Below, piece after piece: positions 1 to 9,467 of a DNA stretch of 64,000 bases. The stretch comes from Streptomyces rhizoryzae. GTDB lineage: Bacteria; Actinomycetota; Actinomycetes; Streptomycetales; Streptomycetaceae. Numbering within the stretch: position 1 is the first letter of the stretch; each line of letters starts with the position of its first letter. The stretch spans positions 1 to 64,000 of the forward strand of contig NZ_JALMUV010000039.1 of NCBI RefSeq assembly GCF_023155275.1, in the 5' to 3' direction. Both the position numbers and the translations under genes were made by a program. A model generated the notes under the pieces. The model was given only the letters and a program-made list of their open reading frames with translations, was not told the origin of the DNA and did no database searches.

Positions 1-906
1 TCGCCGGTGGATACCCAGACGGTCAATCAGGCAGCCACGACGACCGCGTTGACTTCGGCGCCGGACCCGTCCGTCTTCGGTCAGGCCAAGACCCTTACCG
101 CCACGGTCACCGCCGTCAGCCCGGGAGCCGGCACCCCCACCGGGACGGTCAGCTTCTTCGACGGAGCCACCCTCCTCGGCACCAGCACCCTCAGCGGCGG
201 CGTGGCCACCTTCTCCGTCTCCAACCTGGCGGCGGGGTCGCACTCGCTGACCGCCGTCTACAGCGGGGACACCAACTTCACCGGCTCCACCTCACCGGTG
301 GACACCCAGACGGTGACCAAGGCAAACACCACAACCACCGCGAGTTCAGCCCCCAACCCGTCCGTCTTCGGACAACCGGTGACCCTCACCGCCACCGTCA
401 CCCCCGTGGCACCGGGAGCCGGCACCCCCACCGGAACCGTGACGTTCTTCATCGGCGGCATCCCCCAGGCACCCGTCACCCTCTCCGGCGGCGTGGCCAC
501 CCTGACCGTCTCCAACCTGCCGGTCGGAACACGAACCATCCGCGCCACCTACAACGGCGACACCAACTTCAACACCTCCACCTCCACCACCAGCAACCAA
601 ACCATCCACAAAGCCAACACCGCCGCCACCCTGACCTCAGCCCCCGACCCGTCCGTCTTCGGCCAGGCCAAAACCCTCACCGCCACGGTCACCGCCGTCA
701 GCCCGGGAGCCGGCACCCCCACCGGGACGGTCAGCTTCTTCGACGGAGCCACCCTCCTCGGCACCAGCACCCTCAGCGGCGGCGTGGCCACCTTCACCAC
801 CTCCACCCTCGCCATCGGCACCCACCCCCTCACCGCCGTCTACAACGGAAGCGGCAACTTCAACACCACCACCTCACCCGTAGACACCCAAACCGTCACC
901 CCGTGA
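1..906 (+). CDS. Ig-like repeat protein, 3' part (5' end outside window)
   Basis: Open from the first base and ends with TGA at 904-906, so the gene starts upstream; the GTG at 7 is an internal valine codon. The visible ~300 residues are three tandem bacterial Ig-like domains of about 97 residues, each starting near SAPxPSVFGQ and carrying a PTGTVxFF motif and a final VYxGxxNF motif. Repeats 1 and 3 are nearly identical in DNA (about 85-220 and 640-775), which points to recent duplication or gene conversion. Such domains are usually extracellular stalks or adhesion modules in secreted or surface proteins. No catalytic domain, LPXTG anchor or C-terminal membrane helix is visible. A strong hairpin follows the stop codon. 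Confidence 0.8.
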   Translation, partial: SPVDTQTVNQAATTTALTSAPDPSVFGQAKTLTATVTAVSPGAGTPTGTVSFFDGATLLGTSTLSGGVATFSVSNLAAGSHSLTAVYSGDTNFTGSTSPVDTQTVTKANTTTTASSAPNPSVFGQPVTLTATVTPVAPGAGTPTGTVTFFIGGIPQAPVTLSGGVATLTVSNLPVGTRTIRATYNGDTNFNTSTSTTSNQTIHKANTAATLTSAPDPSVFGQAKTLTATVTAVSPGAGTPTGTVSFFDGATLLGTSTLSGGVATFTTSTLAIGTHPLTAVYNGSGNFNTTTSPVDTQTVTP

Positions 907-916
907 CCCCGTTATG

Positions 917-970
917 CCGCAGCGGTGCCCCGGCCAGGCTCTCCCGACGCCGACCGGGGCACCGCTGCGG
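917..970 (+). terminator. Hairpin downstream of the Ig-like gene
   Basis: A perfect 17-bp inverted repeat (917-933 and 954-970) with a 20-nt loop lies 11 bp after the Ig-like stop codon. There is no T-run, as is usual for streptomycete terminators. Transcription termination is inferred from position and stem strength. Confidence 0.7.
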
Positions 971-1047
971 GCTGCCCGCCCGGATGCTCACGTTTCCGAA
1001 GGCGTACGGGCTGGCCGGGCTGCGCGTCCTGAGGGGTCGGCTGCCGG

Positions 1048-1322
1048 GTGCGGCAGGCTACGGCCTGTCGTGATCCACTTCTCTTGATCGGCTTGTCTGC
1101 CTTGCCCGTTGCCTGCGCCCGTCCGATCTTTCTGCGTGCCGCCGAGCGCGAGCGGCTAAAGAAGATGGCTTACGGCCACAAGACCGAGTACCGGCTGCGG
1201 ATGCGCGCGCAGGTGGTGCTGCATGCCGCACGCGGCCGTTCCAACGCGCGCATCGCCCGGGAGACCGGCCTGCATCTGGATACCGTGCGCTGCTGGCGCG
1301 ACCGGTTCGCCGATCGGGGTCT
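1048..1322 (+). pseudogene. IS630-type transposase, 5' fragment (split by Tn3 element)
   Basis: N-terminal helix-turn-helix half of an IS630-type transposase, including AAERERLKKMAYGHKTEYRL and the recognition-helix region ARETGLHLDTVRCWRDRF. The start is given as GTG 1048, but homology is recognisable only from about residue 30, so the true start may be later. The frame is cut after GGTCT at 1318-1322 by the terminal repeat of the Tn3-family element, after which translation continues only to a stop at 1357-1359 inside that repeat. Joining base 1322 to 9511 restores the frame as ...RGLAALSDRERSGRPPS..., so this fragment and the one at 9511 were one gene. Confidence 0.88.
1318..1322. repeat. 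Target-site duplication GGTCT, left copy
   Basis: GGTCT directly abuts the left inverted repeat of the Tn3-family transposon and recurs at 9506-9510 beyond the right repeat. Five-base duplications are the rule for Tn3-family insertion. Confidence 0.92.
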
Positions 1323-1360
1323 GGGGGCTGAGGAACAACGGAACGAAAACCGGCGCTAAG
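1323..1360 (+). repeat. Tn3-family left terminal inverted repeat (38 bp)
   Basis: Matches the reverse complement of 9468-9505 at 37 of 38 positions; the only mismatch is A versus T at the fifteenth base. The GGGG start and GGAACGAAAAC core are diagnostic of Tn3-family transposase-binding ends. Confidence 0.93.
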
Positions 1361-1422
1361 CCTCGATCGCCGCTAGTGGGCGGCTGACGGGTCGTCGGCG
1401 TTGGGGCGGTGGTGAAGTTCTC

Positions 1423-1515
1423 CCACAGATAACGCCCTATTATCTGCGGTATCACTGAGCGCGACCTGCGGGGACGTCTTCCGCACGCTGCGCGAAGCGG
1501 CCCTGTTATCTGTGG
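1423..1515. promoter_or_regulatory. Candidate recombination (resolution) site for the tyrosine recombinase
   Basis: CCACAGATAA (1423-1432), a 7-bp spacer and TTATCTGCGG (1440-1449) form an inverted pair like the core of a tyrosine-recombinase crossover site. A third copy, TTATCTGTGG, lies at 1506-1515, 14 bp before the recombinase start. Core inverted arms plus an extra repeat next to the recombinase gene resembles the internal recombination site of TnpI transposons. The site probably also overlaps the gene's own promoter. The function is inferred from arrangement. Confidence 0.65.
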
Positions 1516-1528
1516 CAAGGGAGAAGCG

Positions 1529-2503
1529 GTGCCGACCGTCGTCCAGTTGCCGGCCGGGAAGGCGGTGACCGTCCGGGCGGCGGCCGACGCCTTCCTCGGC
1601 TCGCTCGGCAATCCGAACACTGTCCGCAGCTACGGCATCGCCGTCGGGAAGACGGCCGAGCGGATCGGCGAGGGCCGCCCGCTCGCCGTCGTCGCGGACG
1701 ACGAGATCGGCGAGGTACTGGAGCTGCTGTGGGGCAGCTCGGCGGTGAATACCTGGAACGCCCGACGCGGTGCGGTGCTCTCGTGGACGAGCTGGTGCGC
1801 CGAGCGCGGATACGAAGGGCCGGCGGTCCCGGCCTGGGCGAAGCGCCTGCCGCCCCCGGACTCCGACACCCCGGTGCACTCGAAGATGGCGATCGACCGG
1901 CTGATCGCCCGACGGGACGTCCATGTGCGGGAGAAGACGCTGTGGCGGATGCTCTACGAGACGTGCGCCCGCTCCGAGGAGGTCCTGGACGTCAACATCG
2001 AGGAGCTGGACCTGGCCGGGCGCCGCTGCCTGGTGAAGTCGAAGGGTGCCCGGCCGAAGGTCCGCCGCCGCGGCGGCGCCCGCTCCGACTTCGTGCTGGA
2101 GACGGTGTACTGGGATGCCGGCACCGCCCGGCTGCTGCCCCGGCTGCTCAAGGGCCGCACCCGCGGGCCGGTCTTCACCACCCACCGCCGCCCCGGCCCC
2201 GGCAAGGTCCTCTCCGCGCGTGACATGTGCCCGGACACCGGCCTGGTCCGCCTGTCCTACGGGCAGGCCCGCGCGCTGCTGGACCAGCACACCGCCGTGC
2301 GCGGACCGGGCTCCGGGTGGGACCTGCACGAATGGCGACACTCTGGGCTGACGCATCTGGGCGAGCAGGGCGCGTCCGAGCTGATGCTGATGGCCAAGTC
2401 CCGGCACAAGAAGGCGGACAACGTCCGCCGCTACTTCAAGCCCTCCCCGGAGTCGATCTCCGAGGTGACCAGCCTGCTCGCGCCCGGCGACAGCCGACGC
2501 TGA
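1529..2503 (+). CDS. Tyrosine recombinase / site-specific integrase (TnpI-like resolvase)
   Basis: 324 residues with an N-terminal SAM-like DNA-binding domain (about 12-105) and a C-terminal phage-integrase fold. Catalytic residues are visible: Arg148 in CARSEEV, His267 and Arg270 in HEWRH, His293 in SRHKKADN, and nucleophile Tyr302 in RRYFKPS. It cuts and rejoins DNA through a 3'-phosphotyrosyl link. Inside a Tn3-family element next to repeats at 1423-1515, its likely job is to resolve the cointegrates made by replicative transposition. GTG 1529 is chosen because AAGGGAG lies just upstream. It is intact, unlike tnpA. A phage-type integrase is the alternative reading, but nothing else phage-like is nearby. 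Confidence 0.85.
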   Translation: MPTVVQLPAGKAVTVRAAADAFLGSLGNPNTVRSYGIAVGKTAERIGEGRPLAVVADDEIGEVLELLWGSSAVNTWNARRGAVLSWTSWCAERGYEGPAVPAWAKRLPPPDSDTPVHSKMAIDRLIARRDVHVREKTLWRMLYETCARSEEVLDVNIEELDLAGRRCLVKSKGARPKVRRRGGARSDFVLETVYWDAGTARLLPRLLKGRTRGPVFTTHRRPGPGKVLSARDMCPDTGLVRLSYGQARALLDQHTAVRGPGSGWDLHEWRHSGLTHLGEQGASELMLMAKSRHKKADNVRRYFKPSPESISEVTSLLAPGDSRR

Positions 2504-2643
2504 AGGGGGTGCGCGACAGACACCGCGTATGAGTTGATCACGTTGCACACGCTACTGAGGTTGAACTGTTGATGTCGGAGTCTGGTTGATCATATTGACC
2601 AGCGGGGCGCCGGTGCCGTGCGTGGCCGGGGGATCGTCAGGCT

Positions 2644-2845
2644 CCGTCGAAGCAGAGGCAGAAGGGGAGCCGGCAGGATCGTACAGCACCCGGACGTGCT
2701 CCTGCGGCTGGACTTCGCGCGACGGTGGCTCCCAAAGCCACCGCCTCGGGCACGGCCGTGTCCAGGTCGCCCACCTGGAAGTCGAAGTGGATCATCGGGC
2801 GCTGGTCTCCTTCGACGGGCGGCCAGACCGGCGGACGGGGCTACC
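2644..2845 (-). pseudogene. VOC-family (glyoxalase/bleomycin-resistance fold) protein remnant
   Basis: The minus strand encodes a C-terminal VOC-fold fragment: PPVWPPVEGDQRPMIHFDFQ, then GDLDTAVPEAVALGAT, then, after a frame change, VQPQEHVRVLYDPAG, and after another change PFCLCFDGA followed by a stop. This is the usual end of a VOC protein of the dioxygenase/bleomycin-resistance superfamily. The N-terminal half is missing and two compensating frameshifts are present. It sits just 3' of the lectin-like cargo gene on the same strand, so it may have been a co-transferred gene. No function is expected now. Confidence 0.6.
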
Positions 2846-2856
2846 CCGGGCGGAGG

Positions 2857-5154
2857 CTACGTCGGCACCATGGCCAGGCCGATCTGGGCCGCCGCGTAGC
2901 CCCCGTAGTTGCCGCCGTTGGTCGGCGTGCACAAAGGTGACGTGAGCCGGTAGCCGGTGCCACTGCTCGGGGAGGTGACGGAGATCGTGGGGCTGCCGAA
3001 GAACGGGCTGTGCACCTCGGCCGTGAACTGCGCGACCTGGTTCGAGCCCTGGGAGCCGTTCAGGTCCGTCACCTGGAACCCGTAGCTGCCCGAGTTCAAG
3101 CCGACCCCGCAGCTCTGGTAGGCGCCGAGGTAGCTGTCGCCCGTGGGACCGCTGAGGCGCAGCAGATCGGGCGTCAGGTTGGTGAAGGTGAGCCAGCCGT
3201 CGTAGACCTGACTGTTCGTGGCGAAGGCCCAGCCGCCGCCGGACCGGAAGAACTGCTCCGGCCTGACACCGTAGCCCCACACGTAGCTCTGCATCGTCAG
3301 CTCGGCCGGGAACACCTCGGCGTTGGTGATCTCGGCGATCCAGTACGTCCACCCGCCCGACTGCCACATCGCCCACGACGGGAGGTCGGAGGGGTAGTAG
3401 TCGGGGTCGGTGGTCTCCGCGACGTAGATCTGGTACTTGGCGGCCAGCAGCATCTGCATCATGGACACGTCGTAGCCGGGCGTCGCCGCAGCGATCAGGT
3501 CGGCCGCCGTCTCCGGACCCCAGTACAGCGTGTCGGGCCGATCGGGGTCCAGGGTCAGCGGGTAGACGCTCTGCAGCATTCCCCAGTCCTGCAGGATCGC
3601 GGTCTCCAGCGTGCCCATCGCGCCGAGCAGGCCCTGGTAGTTGTTGTCGAGCTCGGTCCAGAGGTCGACCACCGTGACCTGGAACGGGTCGGGAGAGATG
3701 CTGCCGCCGCCGGAGGAGGCGGCCAGCCCGATGTTGATCCCCGTCTCCATCAGGTTCCCCAGCACCGGCCACCCCGGCGTCGCCGACTGAGCGCTCATCG
3801 CGGTGTAGGCGACGCCGCCGAGGATGGCCAGGATGATCCCCGCGACGTTCTCCTGGTCCGATCCCACGGTCAGTCCGGCGGCCTCGATGTAGGCGTTGAG
3901 CGCGGCGCTGTCGGCTCCGAAGAGCGTGTTCTGGAAGGTCGCGTACTGGCTGAACACGTAGCGGGTGTTGCCCGCGTAAGAGATCTCGGTGAGCAGCTGA
4001 TTGCGGACCGCGTCCCAGTCCCCCTGGGAAATGCCGTCCGGTGCTTGGTTCCAGGAGGCGATCTTGTTGCCGTAGCTGTCGATGTCGGCGCTCAGGTCGA
4101 CGTACGTCGCGCGCAGCGACGGGACGCCCAGCCGGTTCTCGATGCAGGTGTACGCGGTTTCCTTGTCGTCGGTGAACTCGGGGAAGTCCTCAGGCGTCTG
4201 CTGCAGGATCGCCTGCAGCGGCGTGGCCGGGGTGGTGTACCAGGTGTAGCTCGCGCTCGGAGTGCCGGGTGCTGCCACGACGGGGTCCCCGGCGTCGTGG
4301 GTGACCGGACCTCCGGTTCCTCCGGACGGGCACAGGAAGTCACCCGAGGAGGCGCTGCGGATCTGGTTAGGCCTGCTCAGGTCCCACACCTGGGTCAGCG
4401 GCAGGGGGTCCCGCTGCGTGTCCACGGTGACGTAGTTGCCGCCGTCCCCGTCGCTCGGGCCGCCCAGGGTGAGGACGAGATTGTCGCCCTGGGCGCTGAG
4501 GATCCGCCCGTCGGGCGTGATCTGCCACAACTGGGACGCGGCAGCGGTCTGCTGCGTGTACGGCCAGATGATCAGCACCGCGCCGGGGTCGGTGCTGTTC
4601 GCGTCGACGCTGATCAGGCAGTCGGCACCGCCGGTGTCCGGGAGCGCGCTCTGGAAGCAGACCCAGGAGGGCGCTGTCGTGCTGCCCGACACCGGGGGTG
4701 CCAGAAGGGTCCAGTGCTGCAGGCGCCACGGATCGTCCCCTTCCGGGCTGAGCACGGCGCCGAAGCGGCCGTTGGTGCGTGCCAGCGTCGTGAGGACGCC
4801 GCCGTTCGCCCGGTTCGCGATGTGACCGTCACCGGTCACGCTCCAGAACTGGTGGGGATGGGCGCGGTCCCCGGCGACGGCGGTCGTGATCCGGTTCTGC
4901 GAGTCGTCCCAGGCGATCGCGTACCCGTTCAGCCCGCTGATGAGGCGGCCGTCACCGGTCATGCACCACAGCTGACTCCGCGCATCGGTGCCTTCCATCG
5001 GCCGCAGGATGATCGGGGTGCCGGGGCCCGGGTCGTCGGCTTCCAAGCCGAACACGAAGGGCTGCTCCTGGGGGTGCTTCAGCCCTTCCAACTCCTCGGC
5101 CTGGCTCGCGATGTAGAAGAACTGATGCGTCGGGGGCGTCACCGTCGTCATCAT
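2857..5154 (-). CDS. Lectin-like protein with ricin-B-type repeats, unknown function (transposon cargo)
   Basis: 765 residues, intact, starting at the second-to-last ATG pair after an AGGAACGG site. The N-terminal ~290 residues hold repeated W-containing motifs typical of ricin-B beta-trefoils (SQLWCMTGDGRL, HQFWSVTGDGHI, LQHWTLL, SQLWQITPDGRI, TQVWDLS), suggesting two carbohydrate-binding trefoils. A mainly helical middle (about 310-560) includes a hydrophobic stretch, IILAILGGVAYTAMSA. The last ~200 residues are rich in G, S, T, Y and W and look beta-structured. There is no signal peptide and no recognised enzyme motif. The layout recalls lectin-guided toxins, but that is inference. It is the only intact passenger gene of the transposon besides the recombinase. 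Confidence 0.7.
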   Translation of the reverse strand: MMTTVTPPTHQFFYIASQAEELEGLKHPQEQPFVFGLEADDPGPGTPIILRPMEGTDARSQLWCMTGDGRLISGLNGYAIAWDDSQNRITTAVAGDRAHPHQFWSVTGDGHIANRANGGVLTTLARTNGRFGAVLSPEGDDPWRLQHWTLLAPPVSGSTTAPSWVCFQSALPDTGGADCLISVDANSTDPGAVLIIWPYTQQTAAASQLWQITPDGRILSAQGDNLVLTLGGPSDGDGGNYVTVDTQRDPLPLTQVWDLSRPNQIRSASSGDFLCPSGGTGGPVTHDAGDPVVAAPGTPSASYTWYTTPATPLQAILQQTPEDFPEFTDDKETAYTCIENRLGVPSLRATYVDLSADIDSYGNKIASWNQAPDGISQGDWDAVRNQLLTEISYAGNTRYVFSQYATFQNTLFGADSAALNAYIEAAGLTVGSDQENVAGIILAILGGVAYTAMSAQSATPGWPVLGNLMETGINIGLAASSGGGSISPDPFQVTVVDLWTELDNNYQGLLGAMGTLETAILQDWGMLQSVYPLTLDPDRPDTLYWGPETAADLIAAATPGYDVSMMQMLLAAKYQIYVAETTDPDYYPSDLPSWAMWQSGGWTYWIAEITNAEVFPAELTMQSYVWGYGVRPEQFFRSGGGWAFATNSQVYDGWLTFTNLTPDLLRLSGPTGDSYLGAYQSCGVGLNSGSYGFQVTDLNGSQGSNQVAQFTAEVHSPFFGSPTISVTSPSSGTGYRLTSPLCTPTNGGNYGGYAAAQIGLAMVPT

Positions 5155-5319
5155 TCACCACCGTTCCTGGTGCAGCAGGAGCTCCGCTCGGCGGGCTCGT
5201 TCCACCGGAGCCGGCGCGAGCGGTCACCTCTTCAGTGGACCTCGTGGGCGACATCGCCGCAATTGGGGGCCACCAACTGCCTGGCGCCGGAGGCCGAGCG
5301 GAGCGGAAATGCCCGCACC

Positions 5320-6231
5320 GCCCGGCCTCCGATGCGACACAATCGCCGCTTGATAGGCAGGCCGTGGCCGGGTTCGAGGCTGGTGAGAAGAATCGGGAGA
5401 TCGCTGCCGCATCGCGGGTTTCGGAGCGCTCGGTGGAGCGCTGGCGCCGGCAGCGGCGGGGGCGTGGTGAGGCCGGGGTCGTCTCGAAGGGATCGCCGGG
5501 GCGCCGGAGGCTGAGTGCCACGCAAGTCGAGAGACTTGAGCGGGAGCTGGAGCGTGGGCCGCCGGCACACGGGTGGGAGGACCAGCGGTGGACGCTGGCC
5601 AGGATCAAGACCCTCATCGGGCGCATGTTCCATGTGAGCTACACCGTGGAGGGCACGTGGGCGTTGCTCAAGCGCCACGGCTGGTCGTGGCAGCAGCCGA
5701 CCCGGCGGGCGATCGAACGTGACGAGGGGCCGTCGAGTTGCGGAAGGAGGAGGTGTGGCCCGCGGTAAAAGCGCCGCGGCGGTTCGCGGAGCGTGGCTGG
5801 TCTTCGAGGACGAAGCCGCGCAGACGCTGAGACCGCCGCGTGCCAGAAAGTTCCGCGTCCACCGGGGCCGGAAAGGCGAGCCGAAGGCATTCACCAGGCA
5901 GGACTACCGGGACCTGATCATGCGGGCCCGCACCCAGCTCGGCGGCCCGATCGTGCTGGTCTGGGACAATCTCTCCGCCCATCTGATGCCACCGATGAGG
6001 GAGTTCATCGCCGCGAACAGCGAATGGCTGACGGTCTTCCAACTCCCCTCGTACGCACCGGATCTCAATCCGCAGGAGGGAATCTGGGCGCTGCGAGGGA
6101 TCGGCAACCTCGCGGTCGTCAACGTCGACCACCTGGCCAAGGCCGTCAAGCGACGCCTCAAGAAGATCCAGTACCGCCCCCACCTGATCGACAGCTGCCT
6201 CACGAGCGCCGGCCTGATCATGGACAGCTGA
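5320..6231 (+). pseudogene. IS630-family transposase, decayed (inside the Tn3 element)
   Basis: A second IS630-type transposase, different from the split one. The N-terminal part has the HTH region (REIAAASRVSERSVERWRRQ) and SYTVEGTWALLKRHGWSWQQ. After about 5730 the frame changes at least twice. VFEDEA, VLVWDNLSAHL and YAPDLNPQEGIW then supply the D, D and E motifs. About 40 residues usually found between the first two catalytic motifs are missing (LRPPRARKF is followed directly by VHRGRKGEPK). Deletion plus frameshifts make it inactive. No terminal repeats could be matched, so the element's borders are unknown. Confidence 0.8.
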
Positions 6232-6301
6232 CCACGACCAGACCCGACATCACGCCTTCAAGTTCAGTAACCGACGGAGCCGACCACCGGCCGGGGCGGG
6301 C

Positions 6302-9300
6302 TCACGCTTCCTCGGGGGCGTCGGGGTCGCGCAGGGGCCGCAGGCCGCCGGGCATCTCGGGCAGCTGGAAGGAGTAGCGGCCCAGCATGTTGATGTGGTG
6401 CCGCACGAACGGGGACAGGCGTTCGACGTCCTCGTCGCGGACCTCGGAGCCGTCGGCGCGCAGCTGGGTGAGGGCGGCGTCCATGTAGCGGGTGTTGAAC
6501 AGCAACGAGGGCGTTGAGGACCAGGCCGCGCGCCGATCTGGTCCTCCATGCCTTCCTGGTAGTTCTGGTAGAGCTGCCCGGACCGGCCGTGGAAGATCTT
6601 CCGGGCCAGGGCGTGGCGGCCCTCCTGGAGGTTGGCCCGAGTCTTGATCGGGCGCCGGTAGCCGGGTTCGTCGGCCAGGCGCAGGATGTGGAGCGACTTC
6701 GAGATCCGTCCGTAGTGGGCGATGGCGTCGCCCAGCGGGGTCGGTCGGCCGTCGCGGGACAGCATCCGGATCACGTCGTAGGCGCGGACCGCTCCGGTGT
6801 GGATGGAGCCGATGATCCGCAGGATGTCCTCCCACTGGCGCTCGATCCGCGCGAGGTCGATCCGCCCGCGGGCCGCGTTCTGGAAGGGGCCGTAGTCGGC
6901 GGTGCGGTCGATGCGCCACATCTTCTGGTCGGGCAGGTCGGCCAGTTGCGGCGCGTAGGTGTAGCCGGTCAGGGTGAGCAGGCCGAAGACGATGTCGCTG
7001 TAGCTGGCGGTGTCGGTGACGATCATCTCGGGGCGGCGGCCGCCGTCGCGGTCATAGAGGACGTCCAGGACGTACAGGGAGTCGCGCGGGGTGCCGGCCA
7101 CCACCTTCCCGCCGAGTCCGGCGGCCTGGTCGTTGACCAGGTTGAGCCAGGTCGCGCCCGCCCGGGTGCCGCCGCCGCGGGTGGAGGTCCCGAAGTACTT
7201 CGGGTTCGGCCGCGCGTACACCGAGGGCACCGGAACGACGAACCGCATCCCGTCGACCGAGGCGACCAGGCCCCCGCCCCATGCGCTGGCGAGCGGGATC
7301 TGGGCCTGCGCCGTGATCAGGGCGGCGTTGGCCTGCCGGTAGGTCGACAGCCGCAGGTAGGTCTGGTCGACGTGGGAGAGCCTGCCGTACTTCAGCGCGT
7401 CAGCCCCGCTGATGACCGGGGTGTAGCCGACGTTGCAGCCGTGCGCGACCAGCAGCGCGGCGATGCTCACGTGCAGGTCCCGCAGGCGGGCCTCGCCGCC
7501 GGTGACCGAGGTGAACGCCTGGTCCGCCCCGGTCCAGGAGAACACCTCCAGCAGCACCTCCGGCAGGTCTACCCTGGGCAGCATCGCGTTCACCGCCGCC
7601 CGCAGTGCCGTCAGCGAGGCCGGTTCGGGCTGCGGCTCCAGCGCGGCGAAGTGCAGCCGCCCTTCGTCGTCGAAGACGATCTGCGTGTTCGCAGGGAGCC
7701 GGGAGGCCACCTCCCGGTAGGTGCCGTCCAGCAGCGCGGCGCGGGCGGCCAGGTGCTCGCCCGCGGTCCCGGGCAGTCCGAGGGAAGCCAGCACCGTCGG
7801 CTTGGCCTGCTCCCACGTCTCGCCGGCCAGCAGCTTCGCCCGGGGGTACCCCACTTGGAGGAGTTCTTCGCGAAGACCTCCTTGCGCCGCAGCATCGAGT
7901 GGGCCTGCTCCAGCACGCAGAACGTGTACGCCTTCCAGTCCACCTCGCCGCGCTCCAGGTGCGGCGCCGCCAGGACCAGCCGCTTCCACGAGCCCGTCAG
8001 CAACTCGGTGTCGATCTCTGCCGCGCCGACCTTCTTGCGACCCATCAGGTCCGGCAGCGCGCGCAGCGCCTTCAGCACGGGCAGGCCCTCGGGGGTGGCG
8101 CCGAAGTCGACCACCTCCACCAGCAGCTTCAAGAACGGCCGCACCGTGCCGAAGCGGGTGACCAGCATCGCCCGCCACGCCTCGTCCGCGTCCGAGTCCA
8201 GCGGCGGCGTCAGCTCGAACAGTGCGGCGATCGCCGCGGCCAGCTCCTGGCGCGGGACGACAGCCTCGATCTGCTCCCACATCGCCTCCAGGGTCTCCAC
8301 CTTCGGCCCGGTGATCTCCCCGGTGTCGGTGTCGACCTGCTCGGCTGTCACCTCGAACACCACCGCGAAGGCGGTGGCCAGCTTCGCGCCGGCCCGCTCG
8401 ACCTTCGGCAGCGTCTTGAGCTTCTCCTTCGCGCTCTCCCGCTCCGCCCGCGCCAGCAGCTTGGTGGAGATCAGCACCTCCAGCAGGTCCAGGGCGTCAT
8501 CGACGGCCCGCGACGTCAGGTAGATCGCGGTGGCCAGCAGCGTGGCCAGACGCCGGGAATCACCGTGCCGCCGCAGCAGCGACGCCTTCCCGTCCACGCC
8601 GTACCGCGAGAGCTCCGCCAGTCGCCGTGGCGGGATCCCGGACACGTCCAGCGCGCCCAGGCCCAGGGCGATGATCTCCTCCGCCCGCTCCAACGCGGTC
8701 CTCATCTGCGGCCCCGACACCCGCGCCGGGCCGCGCCGCAGCCGGTCCAGCTCCGAGCCCCGGGCCCCGGGCGGCACCATCAGCAGTGAGTCCAGCACTC
8801 CGCGCTGGCCCACGGTCAGCAGCCCGTACAACGTGTCCCACAGCCGCTGGTTCGCCGCCTCGCGCACCGACGCCACCAGCCGGGCCAGAGTCGTCACCCC
8901 TGGCAGCAGCACCCGACGCTCCCGCAGCTACCCCACCGCCGCGTCGAACAGCGCCTTCGGGCCCTCGCCGGTCGTCCAGGCCCGCGCGTCAACCCACGAC
9001 CGCAGCTCCGCCTCCGCCTCGGCGAACTCCCGGTACCCCAGCAGCAGCCGCAGCTCCCGCATATGGTCGAGACGGGTGTTCTCCCGCTCCCCGTACGCCT
9101 TCAGCACCGAGGTGTCCTTGATCCCCAGCTGCTCGGCCAGGTACTCCACGACCTCCACAGGAACGTCGGCCGGGTCGTCCAGGAACACCCCGAGGTAGCG
9201 CACCGTCGTCAGCTGGGCCGCGAACCCGAGCCGGTTGTGGACCCGCCGCTTCGACTCCACCAACTCCCGGTCCACGTCGTCCAGGAAAAAGAATCGCTCC

Positions 9301-9377
9301 AGCTCCGCGCGGGCCGGCGCTCCTCGGGACGCCGCATACCCCGAAGCCTGCTCATCTGTCAGAAACTCGACCGGCAC
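6302..9377 (-). pseudogene. tnpA: Tn3-family transposase TnpA, inactivated
   Basis: Reading 9377 to 6302 gives about 1,025 codons of a Tn3-family DDE transposase: an N-terminal DUF4158-type DNA-binding region (MPVEFLTDEQASGYAASRG), then the catalytic part with SVDGMRFVVPVPSVY, VTDTASYSDIVFGLL and NLQEGRHALARKIFHGR. Lesions: TAG at 8928-8930 where relatives usually have Trp, a frameshift near 7846-7852 (SSKWG | YPRAKLLAGETWE), and two close frameshifts near 6528 and 6505 (EDQIG | LVLNALV | LFNTRYMDAAL). It reads inward from the right terminal repeat. The start is GTG 9377 with only a weak ribosome site. Frameshifts at G/C runs could be sequencing errors; the nonsense codon is less easily explained that way. 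Confidence 0.88.
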
Positions 9378-9467
9378 CCCGGACCTCCAGGCAATTGATC
9401 AACACGACCGCCGAAGGTTCAACCACTTCAGAACCGCAGGTCAACGGGCCCCGGGGAGCAGACAGGG

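Noticed and set aside
3010..5514. 834-residue plus-strand open frame
   Set aside because: Antisense shadow of the lectin-like gene; composition is the Arg/Val/Gly-rich kind produced by reverse frames of GC-rich genes, with no family motif.
5235..6301. Possible terminal repeats for the nested IS630-type element
   Set aside because: No matching inverted ends or TA duplication could be found around 5235 and 6231.
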